From Candidatus Sumerlaeota bacterium (GTDB lineage: Bacteria > Sumerlaeota > Sumerlaeia > JADFCW01), in NCBI GenBank assembly GCA_017161705.1, contig JADFCW010000020.1, forward strand, positions 1 through 37,628: a stretch of 37,628 bases of DNA. The letters are read 5' to 3'. Below are positions 8,222 to 15,826 of the stretch, piece after piece. The first letter of the stretch is position 1. Every line of letters starts with the position of its first letter. The notes below the pieces were generated by a model that searched no databases, had not been told where the DNA came from, and saw only the letters and a list, made by a program, of their open reading frames with translations. Made by a program: the position numbers and the translations under genes.

Positions 8222-8683
8222 TTGCGCTCAACGGTAATTGTAGGTTTAGGCAATGATCTTCTTAGCGACGACGGCGTCGGTCTCTATGTAGCCCGCCGGT
8301 TGCGCCGGCAGTTGGACCCCAGGTTTTATGAGGTTCTCGAGTTATCGGTCGGCGGCATAGAATTGGTGGAACGTCTGGCGGGTTTCCGGCGGGCGATCAT
8401 CATAGACGGCTGCCGAACGGGCCGATGCGTTCCCGGCACTGTGACGCAACATCGAGCGGAGGAGTTCAACCGAAGCCTGCGGCTGAGCTCTTTTCACACG
8501 ATGGATTTTGGAACGGCGCTCGAGCTGGCGCGGCGGCTGGGCGCAAGGCTGCCCGATGAGATCATTGTCTTTGCGATCGAGGTCGAGGACGTTGAAACCC
8601 TGGGGGAGTGCTGCACACCGCATGTCGAGGCGGCGATCGAACCCGCCGCCCGGGCGGTGAGGGAGTTTGTAGAGAGCCGGTAG
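8222..8683 (+). CDS. [NiFe]-hydrogenase maturation protease (HycI/HyaD family)
   Basis: This endopeptidase removes the C-terminal tail of the hydrogenase large subunit after nickel insertion. It starts with the family hallmark VIVGLGNDLLSDDGVGLYVA, in which the acidic residue after the first loop binds nickel, followed by ELSVGGIELVERL, IIIDGCRTG and SSFHTMDFGTAL, supplying the other expected acidic and His ligands. From TTG 8222 the product has 153 residues, normal for the family, and the N-terminus begins right before the first beta-strand. The alternative ATG 8141 would add 27 unusual residues and lies on the Crp-type palindrome. It heads the hydrogenase operon, and its likely substrate is the large subunit encoded 13 kb downstream, which retains a 26-residue tail. 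Confidence 0.88.
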   Translation: MRSTVIVGLGNDLLSDDGVGLYVARRLRRQLDPRFYEVLELSVGGIELVERLAGFRRAIIIDGCRTGRCVPGTVTQHRAEEFNRSLRLSSFHTMDFGTALELARRLGARLPDEIIVFAIEVEDVETLGECCTPHVEAAIEPAARAVREFVESR

Positions 8684-8690
8684 CGGATCA

Positions 8691-8733
8691 GTCCGACCTG
8701 TCCGACGCGTCCGACCGGTCCGATTGATTCGAT
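8691..8733. repeat. TCCGAC-type degenerate tandem repeat
   Basis: Four imperfect units of about 9-10 bases (GTCCGACCT, GTCCGACGC, GTCCGACCG, GTCCGATT) fill the gap between the protease and hdrC. This is one of several intergenic copies in the window. Confidence 0.8.
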
Positions 8734-8759
8734 GGATCACCCAGAAAGGAAGAACCAGT

Positions 8760-9416
8760 ATGGCGCACCTGGAGACTCCGGGAACGCTGCCCGCGCGCGA
8801 GAGCGAGTTGCGGCGCGCGTTCCTGTCACAAGTGGACATTGTTCCGGGCGGCGAACGGCTGCGAAAGTGCATCCAATGCGGGACGTGCACGGGCTCGTGC
8901 CCTGTCAGTTACGCGATGGACCTGTCGCCGCGCGAGGTCATCGCGCGGTTCCGCGCCGGCGACATCGAGACCATCTTGCGTAGCCGCACCATTTGGATTT
9001 GCGCTTCGTGTTATGCATGCACGGTGCGGTGCCCGGTCGAAATCCGCATCACGGATTTGCTCTATGCCCTCAAGCGCGTGGCCATGGGGAAGAACATTCG
9101 CCCGCGGCAGTTTCCTGTTTATGCGCTGTCGGAGGCGTTCGTGCGCAGCGTGAAGTGGTTCGGCCGCAACTATGAAATGGGCCTGCTGACCGAATTTTTT
9201 CTGCGGTCGCTGAAATGGGTCAATCTCTTAAAGATGGCCCCGCTCGGTCTGAAGATGCTGAAGGCGGGGCGTCTGGGGCTGTTTCCCGAGCGGATTGCCG
9301 GCCACGCCGATTTGAAAAAGATCATCGCGCGCGCCGAAGAGATCGAACAGCCCCGCGAGCCGGTTCCCGTTCGCGCTGTCACCGACGAGGTCGGCTACAA
9401 AGCCATTCAAAGCTGA
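8760..9416 (+). CDS. hdrC: Heterodisulfide reductase subunit C-like iron-sulfur protein
   Basis: This 218-residue protein contains two 4Fe-4S motifs: CIQCGTCTGSCP near residue 37 and CASCYACTVRCP near residue 80, the arrangement of HdrC. HdrC carries electrons between HdrA and HdrB in the soluble heterodisulfide reductase complex. The C-terminal half is helical and basic. The start ATG 8760 is set by AAAGGAAG about 8 nt upstream; the track's earlier start at 8724 lies in the repeat. HdrB follows after 20 nt. In a bacterium without evidence of coenzymes M and B, the physiological disulfide or alternative acceptor of HdrBC is unknown. Confidence 0.93.
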   Translation: MAHLETPGTLPARESELRRAFLSQVDIVPGGERLRKCIQCGTCTGSCPVSYAMDLSPREVIARFRAGDIETILRSRTIWICASCYACTVRCPVEIRITDLLYALKRVAMGKNIRPRQFPVYALSEAFVRSVKWFGRNYEMGLLTEFFLRSLKWVNLLKMAPLGLKMLKAGRLGLFPERIAGHADLKKIIARAEEIEQPREPVPVRAVTDEVGYKAIQS

Positions 9417-9436
9417 GTCACGACGGAGAACGTGCA

Positions 9437-10306
9437 ATGGAATACACTTACTATCCGGGGTGCAGTCTGACGAAAACGTCAAAGCCCTATGATCTTTCGA
9501 CCCGGGCGGTTTTCCGGGCTTTGGGCCTGGGCCTGCACGAGCTGGAAGACTGGAATTGCTGCGGCGCCACGGTGTATATGTCGGTCAAGGAGACCGTATC
9601 GTTTTCCATCAGCGCGCGCAATCTGGCGCTGGCCGAGAAGATGAAACGCGACGTGGTGGCGCCGTGCAGTGCGTGCTATCTGGTGCTGAACAAGACTAAC
9701 CGGTTTTTGCGCGAGTTGCCCGATCTGAACGCCAAGGTCAACGACGCGCTGTCGGCGGCGGGACTTTACTATGGCGGAACAGTTCGGGTGCGCCACCCTC
9801 TCGAAGTGCTGATCAATGACCTGGGGATCGAGGGAGTGGCCGCAAAGGCCCGGCGATCGCTCAAGGGATTGAAAATTGCGGAATATTACGGCTGCCAGAT
9901 TGTCCGCCCCCAGCGCGGGTTCGACGACATGGAGTTTCCGCAGACCATGGACCGGCTGTTCGAGGCCCTCGGCGCCGAGAACGTCTATTTTCCGCTCAAG
10001 GTGCGATGCTGCGGCGGCATGTTGATGACAACGGCCAATGACGTGGCCATGAAGCTGTGCCACGACCTGATCGCATGCGCGCAGGGCAACGGCGCCGACT
10101 GTATTGTGACGACCTGTCCGCTGTGTCAGATGAATTTGGCGGCGTATCAAGACCAGCTGTCGGCGAAGTTCGGGGAAGACTTGCACATGCCTATCCTATG
10201 GTTCACCGAGCTGCTCGGCCTGGCGTTGGGATTGGACGTTAGGACCGTTGGATTGAACGCGCATTTGGAGCGGATTCCGGAGAAAATTCTTTCGCTGGCG
10301 GCCTAG
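9437..10306 (+). CDS. hdrB: Heterodisulfide reductase subunit B-like protein with two CCG domains
   Basis: The 289-residue protein starts MEYTYYPGCSL, typical of HdrB, at ATG 9437 with GGAGA upstream. It has two cysteine-rich CCG domains: the first with PGCSLT, NCCGAT and PCSACY, the second with YGCQIV, RCCGGM and TCPLCQ. All cysteines expected for the two noncubane 4Fe-4S clusters of HdrB are present, so it should be catalytically competent as a disulfide (or related) reductase. It is soluble, with no membrane anchor. It is placed between HdrC and the HdrA N-terminal half, as in classical hdrCBA or hdrABC operons. The substrate is unknown. Confidence 0.93.
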   Translation: MEYTYYPGCSLTKTSKPYDLSTRAVFRALGLGLHELEDWNCCGATVYMSVKETVSFSISARNLALAEKMKRDVVAPCSACYLVLNKTNRFLRELPDLNAKVNDALSAAGLYYGGTVRVRHPLEVLINDLGIEGVAAKARRSLKGLKIAEYYGCQIVRPQRGFDDMEFPQTMDRLFEALGAENVYFPLKVRCCGGMLMTTANDVAMKLCHDLIACAQGNGADCIVTTCPLCQMNLAAYQDQLSAKFGEDLHMPILWFTELLGLALGLDVRTVGLNAHLERIPEKILSLAA

Positions 10307-10353
10307 CCGGAAACGGAAGGGCCTCCACTCAGAGCCAGAACGGAGTTTCGGAT

Positions 10354-11253
10354 ATGGAAAAAATCGGCGTGTATATTTGCCACTGCGGGGTGAACATCGC
10401 GCAGACGGTGGACGTAGAGAAAATCCGCGAGATTGTTTCGCAGCGTAAGGATGTGGCCGCTGCCCGCACCTATAAATTTATGTGCTCGAACACGGGCCAG
10501 GAACTCATTCAACAGGACATCAAGAATTTAGGCTTGACGCGCGTGGTCGTGGCCGCGTGCTCGCCCCTGATGCATGAACTGACCTTTCGCGGAGCGTGTG
10601 AAGGTGCCGGCCTGAACCGTTACCTTTTCCAAATGGCTAACATCCGCGAGCACTGCTCCTGGGTGCACGACGACCGCAAGGCGGCTACCGACAAAGCCCT
10701 CATGCTGGTCAACGCGGCCATCGAGCGGGTCAGCCGCCAGAAGCCGCTGCATCCGTTGCGGGCGGCGATCAACCCTGCAACTCTGGTGGTCGGCGGCGGG
10801 ATCGCCGGAATCCAGGCGGCGCTCGAACTGGCCGAGACGGGCCATCCCGTATATCTGATCGAGCGCGAGCCTTCGATCGGCGGCAAAATGGCCATGTTCG
10901 ACAAGACATTTCCGACGCTCGACTGCGCAGCGTGCATCCTTACGCCCAAGATGGTTTCCGTCAGCCATCGGCACAACATCAAGCTGTTCAGCTACAGCGA
11001 AGTGCAAAAGGTGTCGGGTTTCATCGGCAATTTCAAGGTGCAGGTGCTGAAAAAGGCCCGCTATGTGGACACCGATAAATGCACAGGCTGCGGGCAATGC
11101 TGGTCGCACTGTCCGGCCACGCGCATCCCGCACAAGCGCGAGATTCGGCTGCAGGACCTGATCATCAATCGAAGCGACACCAAAGCCCAGTACGGCGCCA
11201 GGGTTCTGGAGGTCGAGCCGGCACCCGAAGCGCTCGAAGCGGCGGAAGGATAA
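10354..11253 (+). CDS. hdrA-N: N-terminal half of HdrA (FAD Rossmann part plus first ferredoxin cluster)
   Basis: The 299-residue protein matches only the first half of HdrA (full-length proteins have about 650 residues). It has the HdrA N-terminal domain (VYICHCGVNIAQTVD, KFMCSNTGQELI, VVAACSPLMHE), the FAD-binding motif GGGIAGIQAALELAETG at about residue 147, the conserved PSIGGKMAMFDKTFPTLDCA and CILTPKM, and one 4Fe-4S motif CTGCGQCWSHCP at residues 243-253. It then ends where the second cluster of the inserted ferredoxin would follow. The missing half occurs 7 kb downstream, fused to a NuoG-like module. No HdrA-like sequence continues in other frames after the stop, so this is not a simple frameshift. 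I infer that the two halves assemble to form the FAD site. Confidence 0.88.
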   Translation: MEKIGVYICHCGVNIAQTVDVEKIREIVSQRKDVAAARTYKFMCSNTGQELIQQDIKNLGLTRVVVAACSPLMHELTFRGACEGAGLNRYLFQMANIREHCSWVHDDRKAATDKALMLVNAAIERVSRQKPLHPLRAAINPATLVVGGGIAGIQAALELAETGHPVYLIEREPSIGGKMAMFDKTFPTLDCAACILTPKMVSVSHRHNIKLFSYSEVQKVSGFIGNFKVQVLKKARYVDTDKCTGCGQCWSHCPATRIPHKREIRLQDLIINRSDTKAQYGARVLEVEPAPEALEAAEG

Positions 11254-11314
11254 AGAGAAGGGAGAAGCATGGGGGCGGGAGCGGAGAAAGGAGAAGCGGG
11301 AACGGTAGAGAGTA

Positions 11315-11349
11315 TGTCCATTTCGTCCATCCCGTCCGGCAAGTCCATC
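11315..11349. repeat. Degenerate GTCC-type tandem repeat after hdrA-N
   Basis: GTCCATTTC-GTCCATCCC-GTCCGGCAA-GTCCAT repeats with a period of about 9 bases in the 155-nt gap between hdrA-N and the first DRTGG gene. It is a diverged member of the TCCGAC family. A purine-rich stretch precedes it. No gene was seen in the gap. Confidence 0.55.
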
Positions 11350-11408
11350 TTTCTTTCCTGCTCGCACTATGGCCCCAATTCTGGGCGCAGCTGCAAGGTG
11401 CTCGGCAA

Positions 11409-11786
11409 ATGACGCTGAATGAAGTAAAACACATTCTCCAATGCGAGGTGATCGCAGGCGAAGACCGCTTGAACACGGAGGTCAGGATGGGCTGCGGCTC
11501 CGATCTGATGAGCGACGTGCTGGCGTTTACCAAGGCCGACGCACTTTTGTTGACGGGGCTGGCCAACCGGCAGGTGATTCGGACGGCGGAAGTGGCCGAC
11601 ATCCGGGCGGTCGTTCTGGTTCGCGGCAAACGGCCCGACGCCGAAATGGTGGCTCTGGCGCGCGAGCAAGGGATCCCGCTGATGGTCACGAACGTGTTGC
11701 TCTATGAAGCGTGCGGGCGGCTGTATCGGGCGGGGCTGCCCGGCTGCAGCGAAGTGCCGGCGGCCGAGGGCGGAACGGCAGGATGA
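11409..11786 (+). CDS. DRTGG-domain protein 1
   Basis: This 125-residue protein is essentially a single DRTGG domain: MTLNEVKHILQCEVIAGE, the glycine-rich CGSDLMSDVLAF segment, then ADALLLTGLANRQVIRTAEVADIRAVVLVRGKRPD and a C-terminal IPLMVTNVLLYEACGRLY. DRTGG domains occur in phosphotransacetylases and CBS proteins and are thought to sense ligands. Stand-alone copies are a known part of gene sets accompanying [FeFe] hydrogenases. ATG 11409 was chosen because the domain starts there and AAGGTG lies upstream; the longer track ORF covers repeat sequence. Its stop overlaps the next start (ATGA), so it is coupled to the ATPase. Confidence 0.85.
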   Translation: MTLNEVKHILQCEVIAGEDRLNTEVRMGCGSDLMSDVLAFTKADALLLTGLANRQVIRTAEVADIRAVVLVRGKRPDAEMVALAREQGIPLMVTNVLLYEACGRLYRAGLPGCSEVPAAEGGTAG

Positions 11787-12208
11787 ACGGAGGGACGTTC
11801 AGGCGCGAGTTCGAGGTGACAGGCGGCGACTTTTACAACGCCGGACGCGTTTCGACGGAAATCAAGGAAATCCTTCGGCAGATCGGCATCGCGGCACCGA
11901 AAATCCGCCGCATCGCCATCGCTGCTTACGAAGCCGAGATGAACATCGTCATGTATGCCCGTAGCGGGATGGTGATCCTGCAAGTGACGCCGGAAATCGT
12001 CCGACTCGATGTCAGCGATGTCGGGCCGGGAATCGAAAACATCGAGCTGGCGATGCAGGAAGGGTACTCAACGGCGTCGGAAGAAATGCGCGCGCTTGGT
12101 TTTGGCGCGGGCATGGGATTGCCCAACATCAAGAAAAATGCCGACCGGTTTGAAATCCGTTCGGAAGTGGGAAAAGGCACCACATTGGAAATTGAGGTTA
12201 ACCTGTAG
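11783..12208 (+). CDS. Anti-sigma-factor-like histidine-kinase-type ATPase 1
   Basis: This 141-residue GHKL ATPase is of the RsbW/RsbT size class. The N-box is AAYEAEMNIVMYA, the G1 box DVGPGIEN and the G2 box GFGAGMGLPNIKKNAD, ending in KGTTLEIEV. There is no dimerisation or sensor domain, as in anti-sigma kinases. ATG 11783 overlaps the DRTGG stop, which fixes the start. It probably acts on a protein partner encoded nearby, perhaps with the adjacent DRTGG or HydS-like proteins as input. No sigma factor or anti-anti-sigma (STAS) gene is in the window, so the target is unknown. Confidence 0.87.
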   Translation: MNGGTFRREFEVTGGDFYNAGRVSTEIKEILRQIGIAAPKIRRIAIAAYEAEMNIVMYARSGMVILQVTPEIVRLDVSDVGPGIENIELAMQEGYSTASEEMRALGFGAGMGLPNIKKNADRFEIRSEVGKGTTLEIEVNL

Positions 12209-12213
12209 GAGAC

Positions 12214-12250
12214 GGGTCGGACAGGTCGGACAGATCGGACAGGTCGGACG
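12214..12250. repeat. TCCGAC-type degenerate tandem repeat (reverse orientation)
   Basis: GGTCGGACA, GGTCGGACA, GATCGGACA and GGTCGGACG repeat with a 9-10 base period right after the ATPase stop. This is the complement orientation of the family seen at 8691. Confidence 0.85.
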
Positions 12251-12313
12251 GATAACCAAAAACCTCATGGAAGATCTGGCCGGGCAGCCACCGGCCCTGC
12301 GGTGGAAAGTAAA

Positions 12314-13612
12314 ATGACGCGAAACGGCGGCTCCATACGAATAGACGAGGCGCGCTGCACGGGCGACATGGCGTGCATGCGGGTATGCCCGACCGAGGCG
12401 ATTCGGGTGCGCGGCGGCAAAGCGCGGCTGCTCGAGTCGCGCTGCATAGACTGCGGCGAGTGTATTCGCGTCTGTCGCCCGCGGGCGGTCAGTCCTGTGA
12501 CCAATTCGTTCGCCGAACTGTCGAGGTTTGACTATCGCGTGGCTCTCGCTTCGCCGGTCATCTACGGCCAGTTCGGTCCGGCGGCATCCCCCGAACGGAT
12601 TCTGGCAGCACTGGAGAAAGCGGGATTCGATTGTGCCGTGGACTCGACGCAAACGTGCGAAGCGGTCAGCGCCGCCATTGGGCATTATCTGCGGACGTCG
12701 GGCGGCCCCCGGCCTCTGATCTCCTGCTTCTGTCCCACCGTCCTGAGATTGATCGAGGTTCGCTATCCAGAACTGATCGAGCTGGTCATTCCGATCGAGT
12801 CGCCGAAAGAGATTTTGGCGCGCGAGGTCCGAAAGGCCAAAGCGCGCGATCTGAATCTGCCGGAAGACCGTATCGGGATCATTTACCTGACGCCGTGTCC
12901 GGGAAAAATGCTGGACGTGCTCGAGCGACCCGGACGGCGGCGGTCCAACGTCAACGGCGCCATTGCGATCTCGGACATTTACCGCACGGTCCGTTCGCTT
13001 TTGCCGATTGCCAGAGGCAGCGGTGGCGGGCGGCCGCAAATCTCCGCCGTTGGGTTGACGTGGGCCACGCTCGGCGGCCAGACGGCCTTTCTTCCGCCCG
13101 AACATCGCCTCGAGGTGGCCGGCTTGCGCAACGTCGAGCGCATTCTCACCGATATCGAGATGGGGAAGTTGCGCGATGTCGAGTACGTCGAGTTGCACAC
13201 CTGTCCGGATGGCTGCGTCAGCGGGTCGCTATTAGTGGAAAACCCGTATGTGGCGCGGGGTCGCATTCTGGAAATCATCGGCCGTCTGGGCCCGCAGCCG
13301 CGCGAGCGCGAACTGGCCGAGTTTTGCGAAAAGGGCGAGTATCTGGCCGACCGGAACCTGTCGGCGCAGGCGCCGGGGGCTCTGGATCTCGATGTCGGGC
13401 GGGCCATCTCGAAAATCCGCCGGCTCGAAGATATTCAGCAGCTGGTGCCCAATATCAATTGCGGCGCCTGCGGCGCGCCCTCCTGCACGGCATTTGCCGA
13501 AGACGTCGTCCGCGAGGAAGCCCATCTGAACGATTGCGTTTTTATGGCGCTGAGCCAGCTGCGCGCGAAACACAACCAGGTCGTGGACGTAGTGCGGGAA
13601 GCCAAGGGGTGA
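12314..13612 (+). CDS. HydS-like [FeFe]-hydrogenase-domain iron-sulfur protein (putative sensor)
   Basis: The 432-residue protein has three parts. An N-terminal ferredoxin domain has motif 1 as CTGDMACMRVCP, with Asp18 replacing the second Cys, and motif 2 as CIDCGECIRVC (residues 44-54). A [FeFe]-hydrogenase C-terminal-type domain retains all four cysteines that would bind an H-cluster: Cys140 in SCFCP, Cys195 in TPCPGK with the conserved Lys198, and Cys297 and Cys301 in HTCPDGC. The proton-transfer Cys of the usual TSCCP motif is Phe139. A C-terminal FeS domain (NCGACGAPSC plus Cys408) resembles RnfB. This layout fits the non-catalytic or weakly catalytic sensory hydrogenases (HydS type) found beside electron-bifurcating [FeFe] hydrogenases. 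ATG 12314 has GGAAAG upstream; GTG 12302 is the alternative. Confidence 0.82.
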   Translation: MTRNGGSIRIDEARCTGDMACMRVCPTEAIRVRGGKARLLESRCIDCGECIRVCRPRAVSPVTNSFAELSRFDYRVALASPVIYGQFGPAASPERILAALEKAGFDCAVDSTQTCEAVSAAIGHYLRTSGGPRPLISCFCPTVLRLIEVRYPELIELVIPIESPKEILAREVRKAKARDLNLPEDRIGIIYLTPCPGKMLDVLERPGRRRSNVNGAIAISDIYRTVRSLLPIARGSGGGRPQISAVGLTWATLGGQTAFLPPEHRLEVAGLRNVERILTDIEMGKLRDVEYVELHTCPDGCVSGSLLVENPYVARGRILEIIGRLGPQPRERELAEFCEKGEYLADRNLSAQAPGALDLDVGRAISKIRRLEDIQQLVPNINCGACGAPSCTAFAEDVVREEAHLNDCVFMALSQLRAKHNQVVDVVREAKG

Positions 13613-13620
13613 ATCGAACA

Positions 13621-13664
13621 GGCCGGACGAGTTAGACGGTCCGGACGCGTCGGACGGCTCCGAC
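13621..13664. repeat. TCCGAC-type degenerate tandem repeat
   Basis: GGCCGGACGA-GTTAGACG-GTCCGGACGC-GTCGGACG-GCTCCGACG forms mixed-orientation units between the HydS-like gene and the second DRTGG gene. Confidence 0.75.
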
Positions 13665-13688
13665 GGGGCACAAGGCGGAAACCAGAAG

Positions 13689-14048
13689 ATGAAACTGAGT
13701 GAAATCCTCCAGCAATTGGACGCGGCGGTCTGCACGCATCCCGAGCGCGCCGATACCGAGGTGACCGGAGGCTACTGCGGCGATCTGTTGAGCGATGTCA
13801 TTGCCAACGCCCAGGCAGGCCAGGTGTGGGTGACCATTCAGGTTCATTCGAACATCGTAGCGGTGGCGGCGCTGAAAGACTTGGCGGCGGTCATTCTGGC
13901 CAACGGCCGCAAGCCGCAGGAGGACACTCTCCGGAAAGCGCAGGAACAGAACGTGACGCTGCTGACCAGCCCCATGACTAGTTTCGAGTTGGCAGGAAAG
14001 ATATATACCATGATTGCGCATTTAGATTTGGGTTCCGGGTGCCGATGA
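13689..14048 (+). CDS. DRTGG-domain protein 2
   Basis: The second stand-alone DRTGG domain has 119 residues. It shares the order of motifs with the first copy: MKLSEILQQLDAAVCTHPE, GGYCGDLLSDVIANA, VWVTIQVHSNIVAVAALKDLAAVILANGRKP, then VTLLTSPMTSFELAGKIY. It lacks other domains and membrane spans. ATG 13689 follows AGGCGGAAACCAGAAG. Its stop overlaps the PHP gene start by 4 nt, so the two are coupled. Having two DRTGG paralogues flank a HydS-like gene repeats the arrangement associated with bifurcating [FeFe] hydrogenases. The ligand is unknown. Confidence 0.85.
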   Translation: MKLSEILQQLDAAVCTHPERADTEVTGGYCGDLLSDVIANAQAGQVWVTIQVHSNIVAVAALKDLAAVILANGRKPQEDTLRKAQEQNVTLLTSPMTSFELAGKIYTMIAHLDLGSGCR

Positions 14049-14779
14049 AACGCTGGAGGGCCGACCTCCATATTCATACCTGTTTGTCGCCTTGCGCGGA
14101 ATGGGAAATGACCCCGCGGGCGATTGTGAAAAGAGCAAAGGAGATCGGGTTGGATCTGATCGCAATCTGCGATCACAACAGTGGGGAGAATGCCGAGGCG
14201 GCCGTGGAAGCCGGTCAACGCGAGGGACTGGCGGTCGTGCGCGGTATCGAGATTACCACCGAGGAAGAGGTGCATATCCTGGGGCTGTTCGATCGGCCCC
14301 GCAACCTGGAGGCCGTCCAGGAACATATCTACGCCTATTTGCCGGGCGAAAACATCCCCGACGTCTTTGGCTATCAAGTGGTCGTGGATGCAGCCGACGA
14401 GATTGTCGGCGAAAACCCGCGCCTGCTCATCGGCGCCGCCCGCCTTGCGCTGGAGGAAGCGGTCGGCCTGATTCAGGCGCACGACGGAGTGGCAATCGCC
14501 GCGCACATTGACCGCGAGGGATTCGGGCTGATTGGGCATCTGGGATTTGTGCCCGACGTCCCTCTGGACGGGCTGGAAATTTCGCCGCTGATGACCGTCG
14601 AGGAGGCGGAGGAAAAATTCGGCCTGGGCGGGCGGTTCGGATTGATTCAGGCCTCCGACGCCCATCGGCTGGACGAGATTGGGCGGGTTGCAACCCTATT
14701 CGAACTGGCGGAGCCGACGGTTACCGAGATTCGCCTGGCCTTGCAGGAACGCCAGGGAAGGAGAGCGCGAAACGCCTAG
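14045..14779 (+). CDS. PHP-domain phosphoesterase
   Basis: The protein has 244 residues with a complete set of PHP metal-binding motifs: ADLHIHTCLSPCAEW at the N-terminus, ICDHNSGEN, GIEITTEEEVHILGLF, IAAHIDREGFG and SDAHRLDEIG. The PHP family includes histidinol phosphatase, 3',5'-nucleoside bisphosphate phosphatases and polymerase exonuclease modules. The ATG at 14045 overlaps the DRTGG stop, giving translational coupling; the track start GTG 14039 would add two residues. Within the cassette it may process a small phosphorylated signal read by the DRTGG or ATPase proteins, but this is inference. No DNA-binding domain is present. Confidence 0.9.
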   Translation: MKRWRADLHIHTCLSPCAEWEMTPRAIVKRAKEIGLDLIAICDHNSGENAEAAVEAGQREGLAVVRGIEITTEEEVHILGLFDRPRNLEAVQEHIYAYLPGENIPDVFGYQVVVDAADEIVGENPRLLIGAARLALEEAVGLIQAHDGVAIAAHIDREGFGLIGHLGFVPDVPLDGLEISPLMTVEEAEEKFGLGGRFGLIQASDAHRLDEIGRVATLFELAEPTVTEIRLALQERQGRRARNA

Positions 14780-14795
14780 CACGCGGAGACCGACA

Positions 14796-15329
14796 GTGGA
14801 GGAACTGGCGCTTCATATCCTCGACATCGCGGAGAACTCGATCCGCGCAGGAGCGCGGACCATCGAAATCGAAGTCGCGGAGGACCTTCAACAGGATCGG
14901 CTGCTCATCACGATCCGGGACAACGGCAAGGGAATGGACAAGCGAACGCTGCGCCATGCGCTCGATCCGTTCTTTACGACCAAACCCAACAAGCGCGTAG
15001 GACTGGGATTGCCGCTGCTGGCAGCAGCGGCCCGGCAAGCCGGCGGCGACATCGCAATCCGATCCAAGCGGGGGGCGGGAACCGAGGTCGAGGCCGCGTT
15101 CCAATACAGCCACGTGGACCGCCAGCCGCTGGGCAATCTCGCCGCGACAATGGAGGCATTGATCATCGGAAATCCGGACGTGGATTTCCGCCTCGTTCAT
15201 CGGAGTCCGAAAGGAGTAAAGCAACTGGATACGCGCAACATTCGGGCGGCGCTCGACGGGGCGCCGATCAACTCGATCGAAGGCATACGCAGGGTCAAAC
15301 AGAGCATGGAGGAACACGGATGGCGATAA
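14796..15329 (+). CDS. Histidine-kinase-type ATPase 2
   Basis: The protein has 177 residues from GTG 14796, which has GGAG about 8 nt upstream. The GHKL ATP-binding motifs are intact: N-box HILDIAENSIRAGA, G1 DNGKGMD, the segment DPFFTTKPNKRVGLGLPLL as the G2 box, and GAGTEVEAAF. After the ATPase core (about residue 110) there is a 65-residue tail without a recognised domain. No dimerisation/phosphoacceptor domain precedes it, so it is not a complete sensor kinase. It overlaps NuoE by 10 nt, coupling the regulatory cassette directly to the structural genes. Its phosphorylation target is not apparent. Confidence 0.88.
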   Translation: MEELALHILDIAENSIRAGARTIEIEVAEDLQQDRLLITIRDNGKGMDKRTLRHALDPFFTTKPNKRVGLGLPLLAAAARQAGGDIAIRSKRGAGTEVEAAFQYSHVDRQPLGNLAATMEALIIGNPDVDFRLVHRSPKGVKQLDTRNIRAALDGAPINSIEGIRRVKQSMEEHGWR

Positions 15330-15826
15330 AAGAGGTCAGCGAGGAGAAAGTCCGGGAGATTGCCCGTCGCTGGGGCGGACGCGAAGGCTTCCTCGTCGAA
15401 ATGCTGCAGGATGTGCAAACCGAATATCGCTATATCCCGGAGGCGGCGATCCGAACGCTCTCCAAAGAGGTGGGCGTGCCGGTCGGCCAGATTTATCATC
15501 TGGCGACGTTTTTCAAACGGTTCAGCCTCAAGCCGCGCGGCGAGCACGTGGTCAGCGTCTGCACGGGAACCGCTTGTCATGTCAAAGGGGCGCCGCGGGT
15601 GCTGGATGCGTGCGCGCGGGAACTGGGCATCGGGGTCGGCGAGACCACCCGTGACGGCAAGTTCACGCTCGAAGAGGTGCGCTGTCTGGGCTGCTGCGGT
15701 CTGGCCGCCGTTGTTACGGTCAACGACGATATCCATGGGCATGTCACAACGTCGAAAGTTCCGCGTTTGTTGAAACGATACAAAGGAACGGAGAAGGCGA
15801 GCCATGGCGAAGCTGACGATCAGTGA
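15320..15826 (+). CDS. nuoE: NuoE/HydC-like [2Fe-2S] subunit
   Basis: This 168-residue thioredoxin-like subunit is homologous to the 24-kDa subunit of complex I and to HydC of trimeric hydrogenases. A helical N-terminus (LVEMLQDVQTEYRYIPEAAI, PVGQIYHLATFFKRFSLKPRG) leads to the four cluster cysteines in CTGTACHVKGA and CLGCCGLA. It passes electrons to or from the flavin subunit NuoF. ATG 15320 is preceded by GGAGGAACACGG, inside the previous gene. Its own end overlaps the next gene by 23 nt. The order nuoE-ferredoxin-nuoF is that of HydC/HydB-type operons, not of respiratory complex I. Confidence 0.93.
   Translation: MAIKEVSEEKVREIARRWGGREGFLVEMLQDVQTEYRYIPEAAIRTLSKEVGVPVGQIYHLATFFKRFSLKPRGEHVVSVCTGTACHVKGAPRVLDACARELGIGVGETTRDGKFTLEEVRCLGCCGLAAVVTVNDDIHGHVTTSKVPRLLKRYKGTEKASHGEADDQ

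Noticed and set aside
8141-8683. ATG 8141 as start of the maturation protease
   Set aside because: It lies on the Crp-type palindrome and adds 27 residues foreign to the family; TTG 8222 fits the family N-terminus.
10354-11253. hdrA truncated by a simple frameshift or assembly error
   Set aside because: No HdrA-like sequence follows in any frame, and the missing half is found intact as part of another gene.
12314-13612. Active catalytic [FeFe] hydrogenase
   Set aside because: The proton-transfer Cys is Phe and the L3 motif is altered; the layout fits HydS-type sensory proteins, so catalysis is not claimed.
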